Positions 1 through 5,917 of a stretch of 7,578 nucleotides of DNA are shown piece by piece. A program made the position numbers and the translations under genes. The notes beneath the pieces were generated by a model. That model saw nothing but the letters and a program-made list of their open reading frames with translations. It made no database searches and was not told the DNA's origin. This DNA comes from an uncultured Clostridia bacterium (lineage in GTDB: Bacteria > Bacillota > Clostridia > TANB77 > CAG-508), in contig CALYAH010000135.1 of the NCBI GenBank assembly GCA_944393455.1, forward strand, positions 1 through 7,578, read 5' to 3'. Within the stretch, counting starts at the first letter, position 1. Each line of letters begins with the position of its first letter.

Positions 1-741
1 GGATCACTACTTCCACTATCTGTTTTTTGTCCTTTTACTATTGTATTTGCTATAACGTCTACATCTAATTCAGATGATATATGCATTAATGGATTATATC
101 CATCACTATATTGTGGTCTTACTCAATTTAATACTTTAATATCATATCCTTGTGATTTTAAATAACCTGCTGTTCTATCATACAATTCACCTTTTGGGTC
201 TGTAAATACGTATGACCCTAAGCATTGATATGCATTTGGTATAGAATAAGATGCTGATTTACCAGAACCTGATCCGTCCAACTACCAAAACGTTTACATT
301 TCCTCTTTTATCAAGTGGTAAGTAATTATCCTCTGCTAATATAATTCCCTTATTTTTACTTAAGATTTGGTATTGTTCTCCTCTTTGACTCCAGTCACTT
401 GAACCATGTTCAATGTCTGTGTATTCGTTTTTAGGAGCTGACCTTACAAATCCTATAAAGAAAAATACAGAATAAAATATAGTTACTACAAGCAATGCTG
501 AAATATAATCTCCTATAATCCCTTCTGAAAATATATTTCCTAGTGTTCCAAATGGATTTGATATTGCTTCCGGAAAAGTCTGTAAAAATAATGTCATATC
601 AAATTTCCCTTCTGCACTTGCTACATGTGAACTATAAGAAAATGGCGAAACAAATACTATGGCTATAAATATCCATAGTATTGCAAATATTATAAAATTC
701 TTTCTATTTCTTCTAATAGCGCCTTCAATTTTGTAGTTCAT
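1..741 (-). pseudogene. VirD4/TraG-family type IV secretion coupling protein, N-terminal half, frameshifted and cut by the window edge
   Basis: Coupling proteins of this family are membrane ATPases that link the relaxosome to the mating channel during conjugation. The intact first frame (155 residues from the chosen start) has two membrane segments, about residues 14-33 and 79-100. A family-like stretch follows (EHGSSDW at 111-117, then NVNVLVVG at 148-155). The frame then runs into nonsense (RIRFW-stop). Dropping one base near 276 restores GSGSGKSASYSIPN, a Walker A loop, and then VFTDPKGELYDRTAGYLKSQ and YNPLMHISSELD up to the window edge. A second lesion is an in-frame TGA at 123-125, between VLN and VRPQYSDGYNP, where the family usually has a hydrophobic residue. 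The ATG at 741 is preferred because TAGGTGA lies just upstream; a GTG at 750 in the same frame is too close to any ribosome binding site. The gene starts 25 bp after the 104-aa gene and looks co-transcribed with it. The lesions may be real or may be sequence errors near a contig end. The family call is firm; the state of the gene is uncertain. Confidence 0.85.
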
Positions 742-766
742 AAAATTCACCTACTCTTTTGTAATA

Positions 767-1081
767 TTAGTCCCTGTCTATTCCTTTTTGAGAATTTAAA
801 AGTCCTTTTCTTTCTTGAGCTTTTTGTGATTTATCTGCTTTTTCTTTATCTAATGGTATTTTCTTTCCATCAACTAACATATAAGCTTCATTTTTATTAT
901 TTACAACTTTATGTGATTCTACTTTTATTGGAAACTGTGCTCCAAATTGGTCTAAAAATGCTTCTACTTCGTGTCCTTTCATGGCCAATTTTGCATCTAC
1001 TCTTACACATTTTCCTTTTTCATCCATTGCTGTATTCATAAATCTAATCTGATCATTTCGATCAAATACTTGACTAATCAT
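767..1081 (-). CDS. hypothetical 104-aa protein of the conjugation operon
   Basis: I do not recognise this family. The protein is small, soluble and strongly charged, with no signal peptide or membrane segment. Residues 1-70 look folded (MISQVFDRNDQIRFMNTAMD, then EVEAFLDQFGAQFPIKVESH). The last 30 residues are a lysine-, glutamate- and glutamine-rich, probably helical or disordered tail (KEKADKSQKAQERKG). The ATG at 1081 is preceded by GGGAGGA at a good distance, and that ribosome binding site directly follows the TAA of the upstream 174-aa gene, only 15 bp away. The coupling-protein gene follows by 25 bp. The tight spacing and shared strand suggest an accessory role in DNA transfer, for example with the relaxosome or coupling protein. 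That role is inferred from position only. It is not obviously PcfB/DUF3801, the protein often found ahead of coupling proteins in Gram-positive elements. Confidence 0.75.
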   Translation of the reverse strand: MISQVFDRNDQIRFMNTAMDEKGKCVRVDAKLAMKGHEVEAFLDQFGAQFPIKVESHKVVNNKNEAYMLVDGKKIPLDKEKADKSQKAQERKGLLNSQKGIDRD

Positions 1082-1096
1082 TTTCTACTTCCTCCC

Positions 1097-1621
1097 TTAG
1101 TCATCTTTTTTATCTTTAATTTCAAAGGTAAAATAAGATTTATATGGTTTTAACTTGCATTTTCCTTTAACTTCATTTGTTTTTTCATCAAAATAAAGTG
1201 TTGGCTCTATTTCTTCTGTAGTTTCTGGGTCTATTATACAAATAGGCCTTTTTAAATTAGGTGTATATTTAAAATCTTTTATCTCTTGTTCTTGTTCTGA
1301 ATATATACTATCAAATTTGAGCGGTATTGGTTTTTTACTCATAGTAATTTTATCATTTTGTAACAACGCCATATTAACAACTACTCTTTCTTTCGCAAAG
1401 GAAAGAATTAGTAGTTGATCATGGTCTTGTGATGGATTATTCATATAAAATGTTTTTCTTTTCATTTCGCCACGAATTTCCTCTGTGAAGTCTAATCTCT
1501 CTACTGTATATTTTGGCGAATTTTCTAAGAATTCTTTTTGAGTTTTATTAATTTGATATATTACTGTATTTACGTTTTTTGGATCAGTTATACTAAAATG
1601 TTTTCCTTCCCACGTCTCCAT
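1097..1621 (-). CDS. hypothetical 174-aa protein, first gene of the conjugation operon
   Basis: This family is not recognised. The protein is soluble-looking, has no signal peptide or membrane helix, and is rich in charged residues and predicted beta-type alternation (TFYMNNPSQDHDQLLILSF, then KERVVVNMALL). The C-terminal part contains two short acidic stretches (DPETTEEIEP and YFDEKTNEVKGKCKLKP) and ends in KDKKDD. The ATG at 1621 is preceded by AGGGGTG with a 5-base spacer, which fixes the start. It is the first gene after the strong promoter at 1683-1711 and is followed after 15 bp by the 104-aa gene, so all three genes downstream of that promoter probably form one transcript. A link to conjugation is inferred only from the coupling protein downstream. 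The reading frame is intact and codon use matches the neighbours. Confidence 0.75.
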   Translation of the reverse strand: METWEGKHFSITDPKNVNTVIYQINKTQKEFLENSPKYTVERLDFTEEIRGEMKRKTFYMNNPSQDHDQLLILSFAKERVVVNMALLQNDKITMSKKPIPLKFDSIYSEQEQEIKDFKYTPNLKRPICIIDPETTEEIEPTLYFDEKTNEVKGKCKLKPYKSYFTFEIKDKKDD

Positions 1622-1682
1622 TTTTACACCCCTATTCTATGTTCTAATCCATAGTTCATCATTTGTTACATCACTATCTATA

Positions 1683-1711
1683 ATTATAGCTAAATTTCAA
1701 GCTTTTGTCAA
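1683..1711 (-). promoter_or_regulatory. consensus sigma-A-type promoter of the conjugation operon
   Basis: Reading the minus strand, TTGACA (1711-1706) and TATAAT (1688-1683) are separated by exactly 17 bases, a perfect match to the vegetative consensus. Transcription should start near 1675, giving a leader of about 55 bases before the 174-aa gene. A 12-bp perfect palindrome, CTATAATTATAG (1678-1689), covers the -10 box and could be an operator, but such palindromes also arise by chance in AT-rich DNA. The -35 box is only about 20 bp beyond the dnaJ-like stop codon, and no clear terminator lies between, so read-through from that gene is also possible. Confidence 0.85.
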
Positions 1712-1730
1712 TCTGTTTTTTATGTAAAGT

Positions 1731-2612
1731 TTATTTTTTGTCTTGTCTTGGATTGAACATTGATATTTCACTTAATTTTTTAAATGCCTCTTTTTCATCT
1801 TTTGTTAATTGTTTTGGCACCATTACTTTTACTTCTGCTACTAAATCTCCTCTTGAACCTTTTCCGTCCTGATATCCTTTATTTGGTATTCTTATTTTTT
1901 CTCCACTTTGTATACCTTGTGGAATATACACTCTGGTTTCATCATCTATTGATTCAACTGTTGCTCTAGTACCTAAAGCCGCTTCCCATGGTGTTAAAAA
2001 TAAATCTGTATAAATATCATAACCCTCTAATTTAAATTTATGATCATTTTCTATATTTATTTTTATAAATAAATCTCCATTTTTTCCACCATTTTGCCCA
2101 GGTTTTCCCTGTCCAATTAATCTAATTTTTTCGCCATCTCTTATTCCTTTTGGAATAGAAACAGTAAATGTTTTTGCCTTTCCTTCTACAGTTCTTAATG
2201 ATATTTGCTTTTCTAATCCATAAAAGGCATCATATAAGCTTACATTTATCTCAGTTTCTACATTTTCACCTTTTACTGGATTTTTCTTATTATCTGCTTT
2301 TTGCTCCGTATTATCCATATTGCCTAAAAACATATTTAAAAATACGCCTTTTTGTTCTCTTCCAGAAAATGCTTTTTTCCCTTTTGAAAATTTAGAGTTC
2401 CACACTCTATCATATTTTCTTTTAGATGATGGAACTGATAATACCTTGTAAGCTTCATTAATATCTTTTATTCTTTCTTCTGCTAATCTATCTCCATCAT
2501 TTAAATCTGGATGATATTTTTTAGCAGCTTGTCTATATGCTTGCTTTATTTCATCAATTGAAACACGGCTTGTTTCTAAATCTAATATTTTGTAATAATT
2601 TTTAAAAACCAT
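1731..2612 (-). CDS. DnaJ/CbpA-like J-domain co-chaperone without zinc finger
   Basis: J-domain proteins recruit Hsp70 (DnaK) and stimulate its ATPase, handing over unfolded clients. From the chosen start the protein is 293 aa. Residues 5-70 form the J domain (NYYKILDL, then AYRQAAKKYHPDLNDGD), with the catalytic HPD at 34-36. A charged linker of about 45 residues follows; it is neither glycine/phenylalanine-rich nor cysteine-bearing, so the zinc-finger repeats of true DnaJ are absent. Two C-terminal beta domains follow (VSLYDAFYGLEKQISL; VSIPKGIRDGEKIRLIGQGK; LTPWEAALGT; VYIPQGIQSGEKIRIPNKG). This is the CbpA-type layout. An upstream in-frame ATG at 2672 would add 20 residues, but GGGAGG at a 9-base spacer points to the ATG at 2612. 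The gene has its own -10 box and is not beside dnaK or grpE here, so it is probably a secondary co-chaperone. The family call is firm; the clients are unknown. Confidence 0.93.
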   Translation of the reverse strand: MVFKNYYKILDLETSRVSIDEIKQAYRQAAKKYHPDLNDGDRLAEERIKDINEAYKVLSVPSSKRKYDRVWNSKFSKGKKAFSGREQKGVFLNMFLGNMDNTEQKADNKKNPVKGENVETEINVSLYDAFYGLEKQISLRTVEGKAKTFTVSIPKGIRDGEKIRLIGQGKPGQNGGKNGDLFIKINIENDHKFKLEGYDIYTDLFLTPWEAALGTRATVESIDDETRVYIPQGIQSGEKIRIPNKGYQDGKGSRGDLVAEVKVMVPKQLTKDEKEAFKKLSEISMFNPRQDKK

Positions 2613-2643
2613 TTTTAACATCCTCCCAAAATTAGGTGAGTTT

Positions 2644-2652
2644 ATTATATCA
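2644..2652 (-). promoter_or_regulatory. extended -10 promoter of the dnaJ-like gene
   Basis: On the minus strand TGATATAAT forms an extended -10 box (TGn plus a consensus TATAAT at 2649-2644). It lies about 32 bases ahead of the chosen ATG. No good -35 box is seen at 16-18 bases, which is acceptable for an extended -10 promoter. It begins immediately after the T-tract of the upstream terminator. Confidence 0.6.
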
Positions 2653-2653
2653 T

Positions 2654-2689
2654 AAAAAAGAAAAAAATCCATAGTTTTTATGGATTTTT
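2654..2689 (-). terminator. rho-independent terminator of the murF-ddl transcript
   Basis: On the minus strand a perfect 10-bp stem (AAAAATCCAT paired with ATGGATTTTT) closes a 7-base loop and runs directly into a T-rich tail (TTTCTTTTTT). The stem is AT-rich and so only moderately stable, but its position between the palindromic element after ddl and the dnaJ-like promoter fits a transcript end. Confidence 0.7.
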
Positions 2690-2703
2690 ATCTGTTTATT
2701 TAA

Positions 2704-2832
2704 TGATACAAAGGGGACAGAGCAAAAATGTCTCATTATTTTGTCAAATTTTGTCTTTAGCTGTATTCGACATTTTTCGTACATTTTATGAGACATTTTT
2801 GCTCTGTCCCCTTTGTATCACCCTTTGTATCA
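2704..2832. repeat. 117-bp palindromic element (33-bp perfect inverted repeats) plus a 12-bp tandem duplication
   Basis: Positions 2704-2736 and 2788-2820 are perfect 33-base inverted repeats around a 51-base unpaired core. Each arm starts TGATACAAAGGGGACAG and continues into GCAAAAATGTCTCAT. The core cannot encode a protein, so this is a non-autonomous REP- or MITE-like sequence. The outer 12 bases (CCCTTTGTATCA) are repeated in tandem at 2821-2832, and on the minus strand the first three bases of that extra copy are the TGA stop codon of ddl. No target-site duplication is evident. As RNA it would form a very strong hairpin after ddl. The GGGACAGAG core resembles motifs at 3951-3964 and 7551-7560. 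Confidence 0.9.
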
Positions 2833-3891
2833 CATCGTTTTCTCTTCTAACGCTAATTCTATCAATTTATTTAATAATTCTTTATATGTTATTCCACTTT
2901 CTTCAAAAAGTTTAGGATACATACTAATACTAGTAAAGCCTGGCAAAGTATTGATTTCGTTAATATAAATTTTATTAGTATTTTTCTCAACAAAGAAATC
3001 AACCCTAGATAATCCTTTACCATCAATCGCCTTAAAAGCTTTTATAGCCTGTTTTCTTATTTCGTTTGAAATGTCTTCTGGAATATTAGCTGGTATTTCG
3101 GTTTTAGATTCTTCATTTTTATATTTAGCATCATAACTATAAAACTCTTCAGCTGGTTTAATTTCTCCTACACAAGAAGCTATAACTTCTTCGTTTCCTA
3201 GAACAGCACACTCTACCTCTCTTCCTTCAATTCCTTCTTCTATTAAAACTTTATTATCAAATTTGGCAGCATATTTTAAATATTCTTCTAATTCTTTTTC
3301 ATTTTTAGCTTTATTTATTCCTACACTAGAACCTGAATTAGATGGTTTAATAAACATTGGGAAATTTAAATTTTTACTAATTTCCTTTACAGTTTCTTCT
3401 AATCCTAATATTTTTTCATTAAATTGCTTATCTACATAAATATATTTGTCTTCAAACTTTCTTATGTACTCATAATTCGCTTGATTTAGTCCTGCTTTTT
3501 TAAAAACTACTTTTGTATATACTTTATCCATTCCCACACTAGAAGCTAAAATACCGCATCCTACATAAGGTTTTTTTAGCAACTCAAACAAACCTTGTAT
3601 CGTTCCGTCCTCTCCATATAACCCATGCAATACTGGAAACATTACATCTAAATCTTTTAAGTATTTAATTATATTTTCTATCTTTTCTTTTTTTTCTACT
3701 TCCTGCCCCCATTCTCTGTTATTATTATCCTCTTTATACTCCCACCATTCTCCATCTTTATCAATATAAATAGGATATATTTCATATTTTTCTTTATCCA
3801 AATTATTCAACACTGAATTTGCTGAAACAACCGAAACCTCATTTTCCGTCGACATACCACCAAATATAACTCCTAATTTCTTCTTACTCAT
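2830..3891 (-). CDS. ddl: D-alanine--D-alanine ligase
   Basis: This cytoplasmic ATP-grasp enzyme joins two D-alanines into the dipeptide that MurF adds to the peptidoglycan precursor. The product is 353 aa, normal for the family. Visible motifs are GGMSTENEVS (11-20), VLHGLYGEDGTIQG (87-100), IKPSNSGSSVGI (181-192, ATP binding), FYSYDAKY (250-257, the omega loop of true D-Ala ligases), RVDFF (296-300) and NEINTLPGFTSISMYP (311-326, metal and phosphate binding). The tyrosine-bearing omega loop argues against a VanA/VanB-type D-Ala-D-Lac ligase, so the product should be vancomycin-sensitive precursor. The frame runs 16 codons further upstream, but AAAGG at a 9-base spacer selects the ATG at 3891. 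The gene follows murF by 81 bp and is probably co-transcribed with it. Its TGA stop lies inside a repeat unit. The family call is firm. Confidence 0.96.
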   Translation of the reverse strand: MSKKKLGVIFGGMSTENEVSVVSANSVLNNLDKEKYEIYPIYIDKDGEWWEYKEDNNNREWGQEVEKKEKIENIIKYLKDLDVMFPVLHGLYGEDGTIQGLFELLKKPYVGCGILASSVGMDKVYTKVVFKKAGLNQANYEYIRKFEDKYIYVDKQFNEKILGLEETVKEISKNLNFPMFIKPSNSGSSVGINKAKNEKELEEYLKYAAKFDNKVLIEEGIEGREVECAVLGNEEVIASCVGEIKPAEEFYSYDAKYKNEESKTEIPANIPEDISNEIRKQAIKAFKAIDGKGLSRVDFFVEKNTNKIYINEINTLPGFTSISMYPKLFEESGITYKELLNKLIELALEEKTM

Positions 3892-3908
3892 ATTAATCAT
3901 CCTTTCAT

Positions 3909-3970
3909 ATCCAAAATGGATGTGTCCCAAAATGGACACTTTTGTCCATTTGGACCTGTCCCCAATTGGA
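3909..3970. repeat. cluster of GGGAC/TGTCC hairpins between murF and ddl
   Basis: Nearly all of the 81-bp gap is palindromic. The main stem pairs AAATGGACA (3930-3938) with TGTCCATTT (3943-3951) around a 4-base loop and is extended by GTCC (3924-3927) with GGAC (3952-3955) across a 2-base bulge. Flanking smaller stems are ATCCA/TGGAT (3909-3921) and a TGTCC/GGACA pair around CCAATTGG near 3956-3971. CCAAAATGGA occurs twice as a direct repeat. The GGGGACAGG motif is like that of the element after ddl. It may be a REP-like insertion; in the mRNA it could act as a stabiliser or attenuator between the two genes. Confidence 0.75.
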
Positions 3971-3972
3971 CA

Positions 3973-5361
3973 TTATTTTATTAATTCTTCTGCTAGTTCG
4001 AAAAATTTCATTGCATTAGATGCTTTAAATAATATAATATCTCCTGATTTGGTAATTTCTCTTAAAAGTTTTACGATTTGACCTTTATCTTCTAGATAAT
4101 AAATTTGCTCCTTTTTCATTCCTTTTTTTTCGGCTTCTTTTGCTATATATTTCGCATTTTCACCACTACATATTAAGATGTCAATATTATTGTTATATAC
4201 TTCTTCTCCTACTTTTTCATGTATTTCTTTCGAATATTCACCTAGTTCAAACATATCACCTAATACAGCAATTTTTCTATTTCCTTTATTTTCTGCTAAA
4301 ACTTTTAGTGATGCTTTCATAGATTCCAAACTTGCATTGTAGGCATCATTAATAACTTTTACTCCATTTTTTAATTCTGTTATATCCATTCTTTTTTTAG
4401 TAAGTTCAAAACTTTCTATTCCTTGTACTATTTCTTGAGTTTGGATACCTAAAACTCTTCCTACTGCTACTGCACATAAGCTGTTTAGTATAAAATGCTC
4501 TCCCCCTACTGGAACTTTTATTTGTACACCTTCTTGATCTAATTTGCATATATATTCACTGCTATTAGAATTTAGCACTATATTTTCTGCATTTAAGTTG
4601 CTCTTTTCTTGTATTCCATAGGTTATAATATTTCTATTTTCTTTATTATTTTCGTACCAATTATGTAATAAATCATTATCATTGTTTATTATAATAGTTG
4701 GATTTTCACATCCTTCTAATATTTCTAATTTTGCTTTTAGTATATTTTCTCTAGAACCCAGATTTCCAATATGTGATGTCCCTATATTAGTTATAACGCA
4801 AATGCTTGGCTTGGCGATAGAAGTAAGTAAACTAATTTCACCAAAATGATTCATTCCCATTTCCAATACCATTGCTTCTTCATCTTGCATTCTTAGAATT
4901 GTAAATGGTAACCCAATATTATTATTATTATTTCCTATTGTTTTCAATGTTTTGTATTTTTTAGATACTACGTTTGCAATAATATCTTTTGTACTAGTTT
5001 TTCCTACACTACCTGTAATTGCTATTACTGGTATATCATATAAACTTCTTTTGTAACTTGCGATTTTGTAAAGTGCTTCTAAAGTATTTTTTACTTTAAT
5101 TATTGATTTTCCTTCGAATTCCTTTTTTTCATCCTCTGTAAAATCAATATTTTCTACAATAACGCAATCTGCACCATTTTCCAAAGCCTGTCTCCAAAAC
5201 CCGCTTCCATCAAAGGTCTCACCTTTTATTCCTATGTAACAATCACCTTTTTTGATACTTCTAGTATCTTTAGAAAATGTTTTACATTCTTGTTCTTCAT
5301 TTCCAATAATTAATTGTCCTTTTGTTACGTTTAGTATGTCTTTTATGCTTAAATTTTTCAT
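3973..5361 (-). CDS. murF: UDP-N-acetylmuramoyl-tripeptide--D-alanyl-D-alanine ligase
   Basis: MurF catalyses the last cytoplasmic step of stem-peptide assembly, adding D-Ala-D-Ala to the UDP-MurNAc-tripeptide with ATP. The 462-aa length is normal. The N-terminal substrate domain includes FSKDTRSIKKGDCYIGIKG (29-47). The central ATPase domain has the P-loop ITGSVGKTSTKD (115-126), GNNNNNIGLP (143-152), EMGMNHFGEI (167-176) and TNIGTSHIGNLGSRENILKA (191-210). The C-terminal domain has GGEHFILNSLCA (286-297), NDAYNASLESMKASL (338-352) and AVLGDMFELGE (365-375). The start ATG at 5361 has a modest AAAGGA ribosome binding site. The gene has its own promoter and precedes ddl, whose product supplies its substrate, so the two ligases of this step form one unit. 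The more usual published order in Bacillus is ddl before murF. The family call is firm. Confidence 0.97.
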   Translation of the reverse strand: MKNLSIKDILNVTKGQLIIGNEEQECKTFSKDTRSIKKGDCYIGIKGETFDGSGFWRQALENGADCVIVENIDFTEDEKKEFEGKSIIKVKNTLEALYKIASYKRSLYDIPVIAITGSVGKTSTKDIIANVVSKKYKTLKTIGNNNNNIGLPFTILRMQDEEAMVLEMGMNHFGEISLLTSIAKPSICVITNIGTSHIGNLGSRENILKAKLEILEGCENPTIIINNDNDLLHNWYENNKENRNIITYGIQEKSNLNAENIVLNSNSSEYICKLDQEGVQIKVPVGGEHFILNSLCAVAVGRVLGIQTQEIVQGIESFELTKKRMDITELKNGVKVINDAYNASLESMKASLKVLAENKGNRKIAVLGDMFELGEYSKEIHEKVGEEVYNNNIDILICSGENAKYIAKEAEKKGMKKEQIYYLEDKGQIVKLLREITKSGDIILFKASNAMKFFELAEELIK

Positions 5362-5428
5362 TTTCTACTTTCCTTTCTATTTATTTACAGTTTCAATGTT
5401 ACATTCGTAGCCTTTGATTCTTTGCTAA

Positions 5429-5457
5429 ATTATATGACTATTTTTTATTTTTTGCAA
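5429..5457 (-). promoter_or_regulatory. sigma-A-type promoter of murF-ddl
   Basis: On the minus strand TTGCAA (5457-5452) and TATAAT (5434-5429) are separated by 17 bases. The -10 is a perfect match and the -35 a partial one. Transcription would start near 5422, giving a leader of about 60 bases with no recognisable riboswitch or T-box features. The promoter lies just after the terminator of the upstream SASP gene, so murF-ddl appears to be an independent unit. Confidence 0.7.
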
Positions 5458-5460
5458 CTA

Positions 5461-5531
5461 AAAAAATTAATCTAAAATAACTACTACAGCTTAGTATAAG
5501 TTTAATATTTATACTAAGCTGTAGTAGTTAT
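5461..5531 (-). terminator. strong rho-independent terminator of the SASP gene
   Basis: A perfect 23-bp stem (5477-5499 paired with 5509-5531, ACTACTACAGCTTAGTATAA on the left arm) closes a 9-base loop. On the minus strand it follows the SASP stop codon by 18 bases and runs into TTTAGATTAATTTTTTT. The plus strand lacks a T-tract after the stem, so it terminates in one direction. The stem is longer than most terminators, but it is not similar to the GGGAC elements. Confidence 0.88.
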
Positions 5532-5549
5532 CCTTCAATTGTTATTTTG

Positions 5550-5729
5550 CTATTTATTTTCTACACTTCTATTTGCGATTTCTATTGCTTTTGATACAAT
5601 ATTTCCACAATCTTTTGATGATACATTTCCCCAACTACCACCATCTTGTTTTACTTGTTCATATACTCCTAATTCTTTTGCTATTTCTTCTCTTAAATTT
5701 TCAGATATTAATTTACTATTTCTAGACAT
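5550..5729 (-). CDS. small acid-soluble spore protein, alpha/beta type
   Basis: Alpha/beta-type SASPs coat DNA in dormant endospores, push it toward an A-like form and protect it from UV and chemical damage; germination protease degrades them. The 59-aa product starts MSRNSKLISENLREEIAKEL and continues GVYEQVKQDGGSWGNVSSKD and CGNIVSKAIEIANRSVENK. It carries the EIAKELG motif (15-21), which includes the region usually cut by germination protease, and a C-terminal helix matching the second conserved SASP block (SSKDCGNIVSKAIEIA, 37-52). The glycine-poor second block places it in the divergent clostridial branch rather than with Bacillus SspA/SspB. AAGGAGG lies 5 bases ahead of the ATG, a very strong site that fits abundant synthesis. 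It is monocistronic, with a strong terminator downstream. Forespore sigma-G control is expected from the family, but I could not place a convincing promoter. Confidence 0.88.
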   Translation of the reverse strand: MSRNSKLISENLREEIAKELGVYEQVKQDGGSWGNVSSKDCGNIVSKAIEIANRSVENK

Positions 5730-5776
5730 AACATCCTCCTTGTAAATCCTTTTTAAAAGATTTCATATAATTAATC

Positions 5777-5800
5777 ATAAAACTTTTATTTAAGTTTTAT
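5777..5800. repeat. 9-bp inverted repeat in the divergent SASP-vanW intergenic region
   Basis: ATAAAACTT (5777-5785) pairs with AAGTTTTAT (5792-5800) around a 6-base loop, between the divergently transcribed SASP and VanW genes. There is no T-tract on either side, so it does not look like a terminator. It could be a regulator binding site or chance symmetry in very AT-rich DNA. The rest of the 188-bp gap (5730-5917) holds the vanW promoter and no other clear signal. Confidence 0.4.
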
Positions 5801-5877
5801 AATTATATTATTAGCCATTTTTTTTATTTTATTTTGACAATTTTTTATCTATTTATATTTTTTTTAACAAAATAGTA

Positions 5878-5886
5878 TGGTATAAT
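5878..5886 (+). promoter_or_regulatory. extended -10 promoter of the VanW-domain gene
   Basis: TGGTATAAT is an extended -10 box (TGn at 5878-5880, TATAAT at 5881-5886) 31 bases ahead of the ATG at 5918. The -35 position is only a T-run. Transcription would start near 5893, leaving a short leader that holds the AAGGAG ribosome binding site (5906-5911). Confidence 0.65.
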
Positions 5887-5917
5887 AAATAAGATGACTT
5901 TATATAAGGAGATTTCT

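Noticed and set aside
123..125. TGA read as tryptophan under an alternative genetic code
   Set aside because: ddl ends naturally at a TGA at the expected family length, and tryptophan is encoded by TGG throughout the intact genes. Relatives do not usually have tryptophan at this site in the coupling protein.
826..5745. Plus-strand open frames at 826-1153, 1784-1969, 2168-2395, 2703-2915, 4140-4322 and 5539-5745
   Set aside because: They mirror real minus-strand genes, encode Leu/Phe/Tyr-rich nonsense and lack ribosome binding sites.
5873..5879. CATACTA on the minus strand, identical to a sigma-G -10 box, as the SASP promoter
   Set aside because: It lies about 145 bases upstream of the SASP start, has no fitting -35 element, and overlaps the vanW extended -10 on the other strand, so it is probably coincidence.
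5834..5886. TTGACA at 5834-5839 paired with TATAAT at 5881-5886 as a vanW promoter
   Set aside because: The spacer is 41 bases, far from 16-18. The extended -10 alone explains the promoter better.
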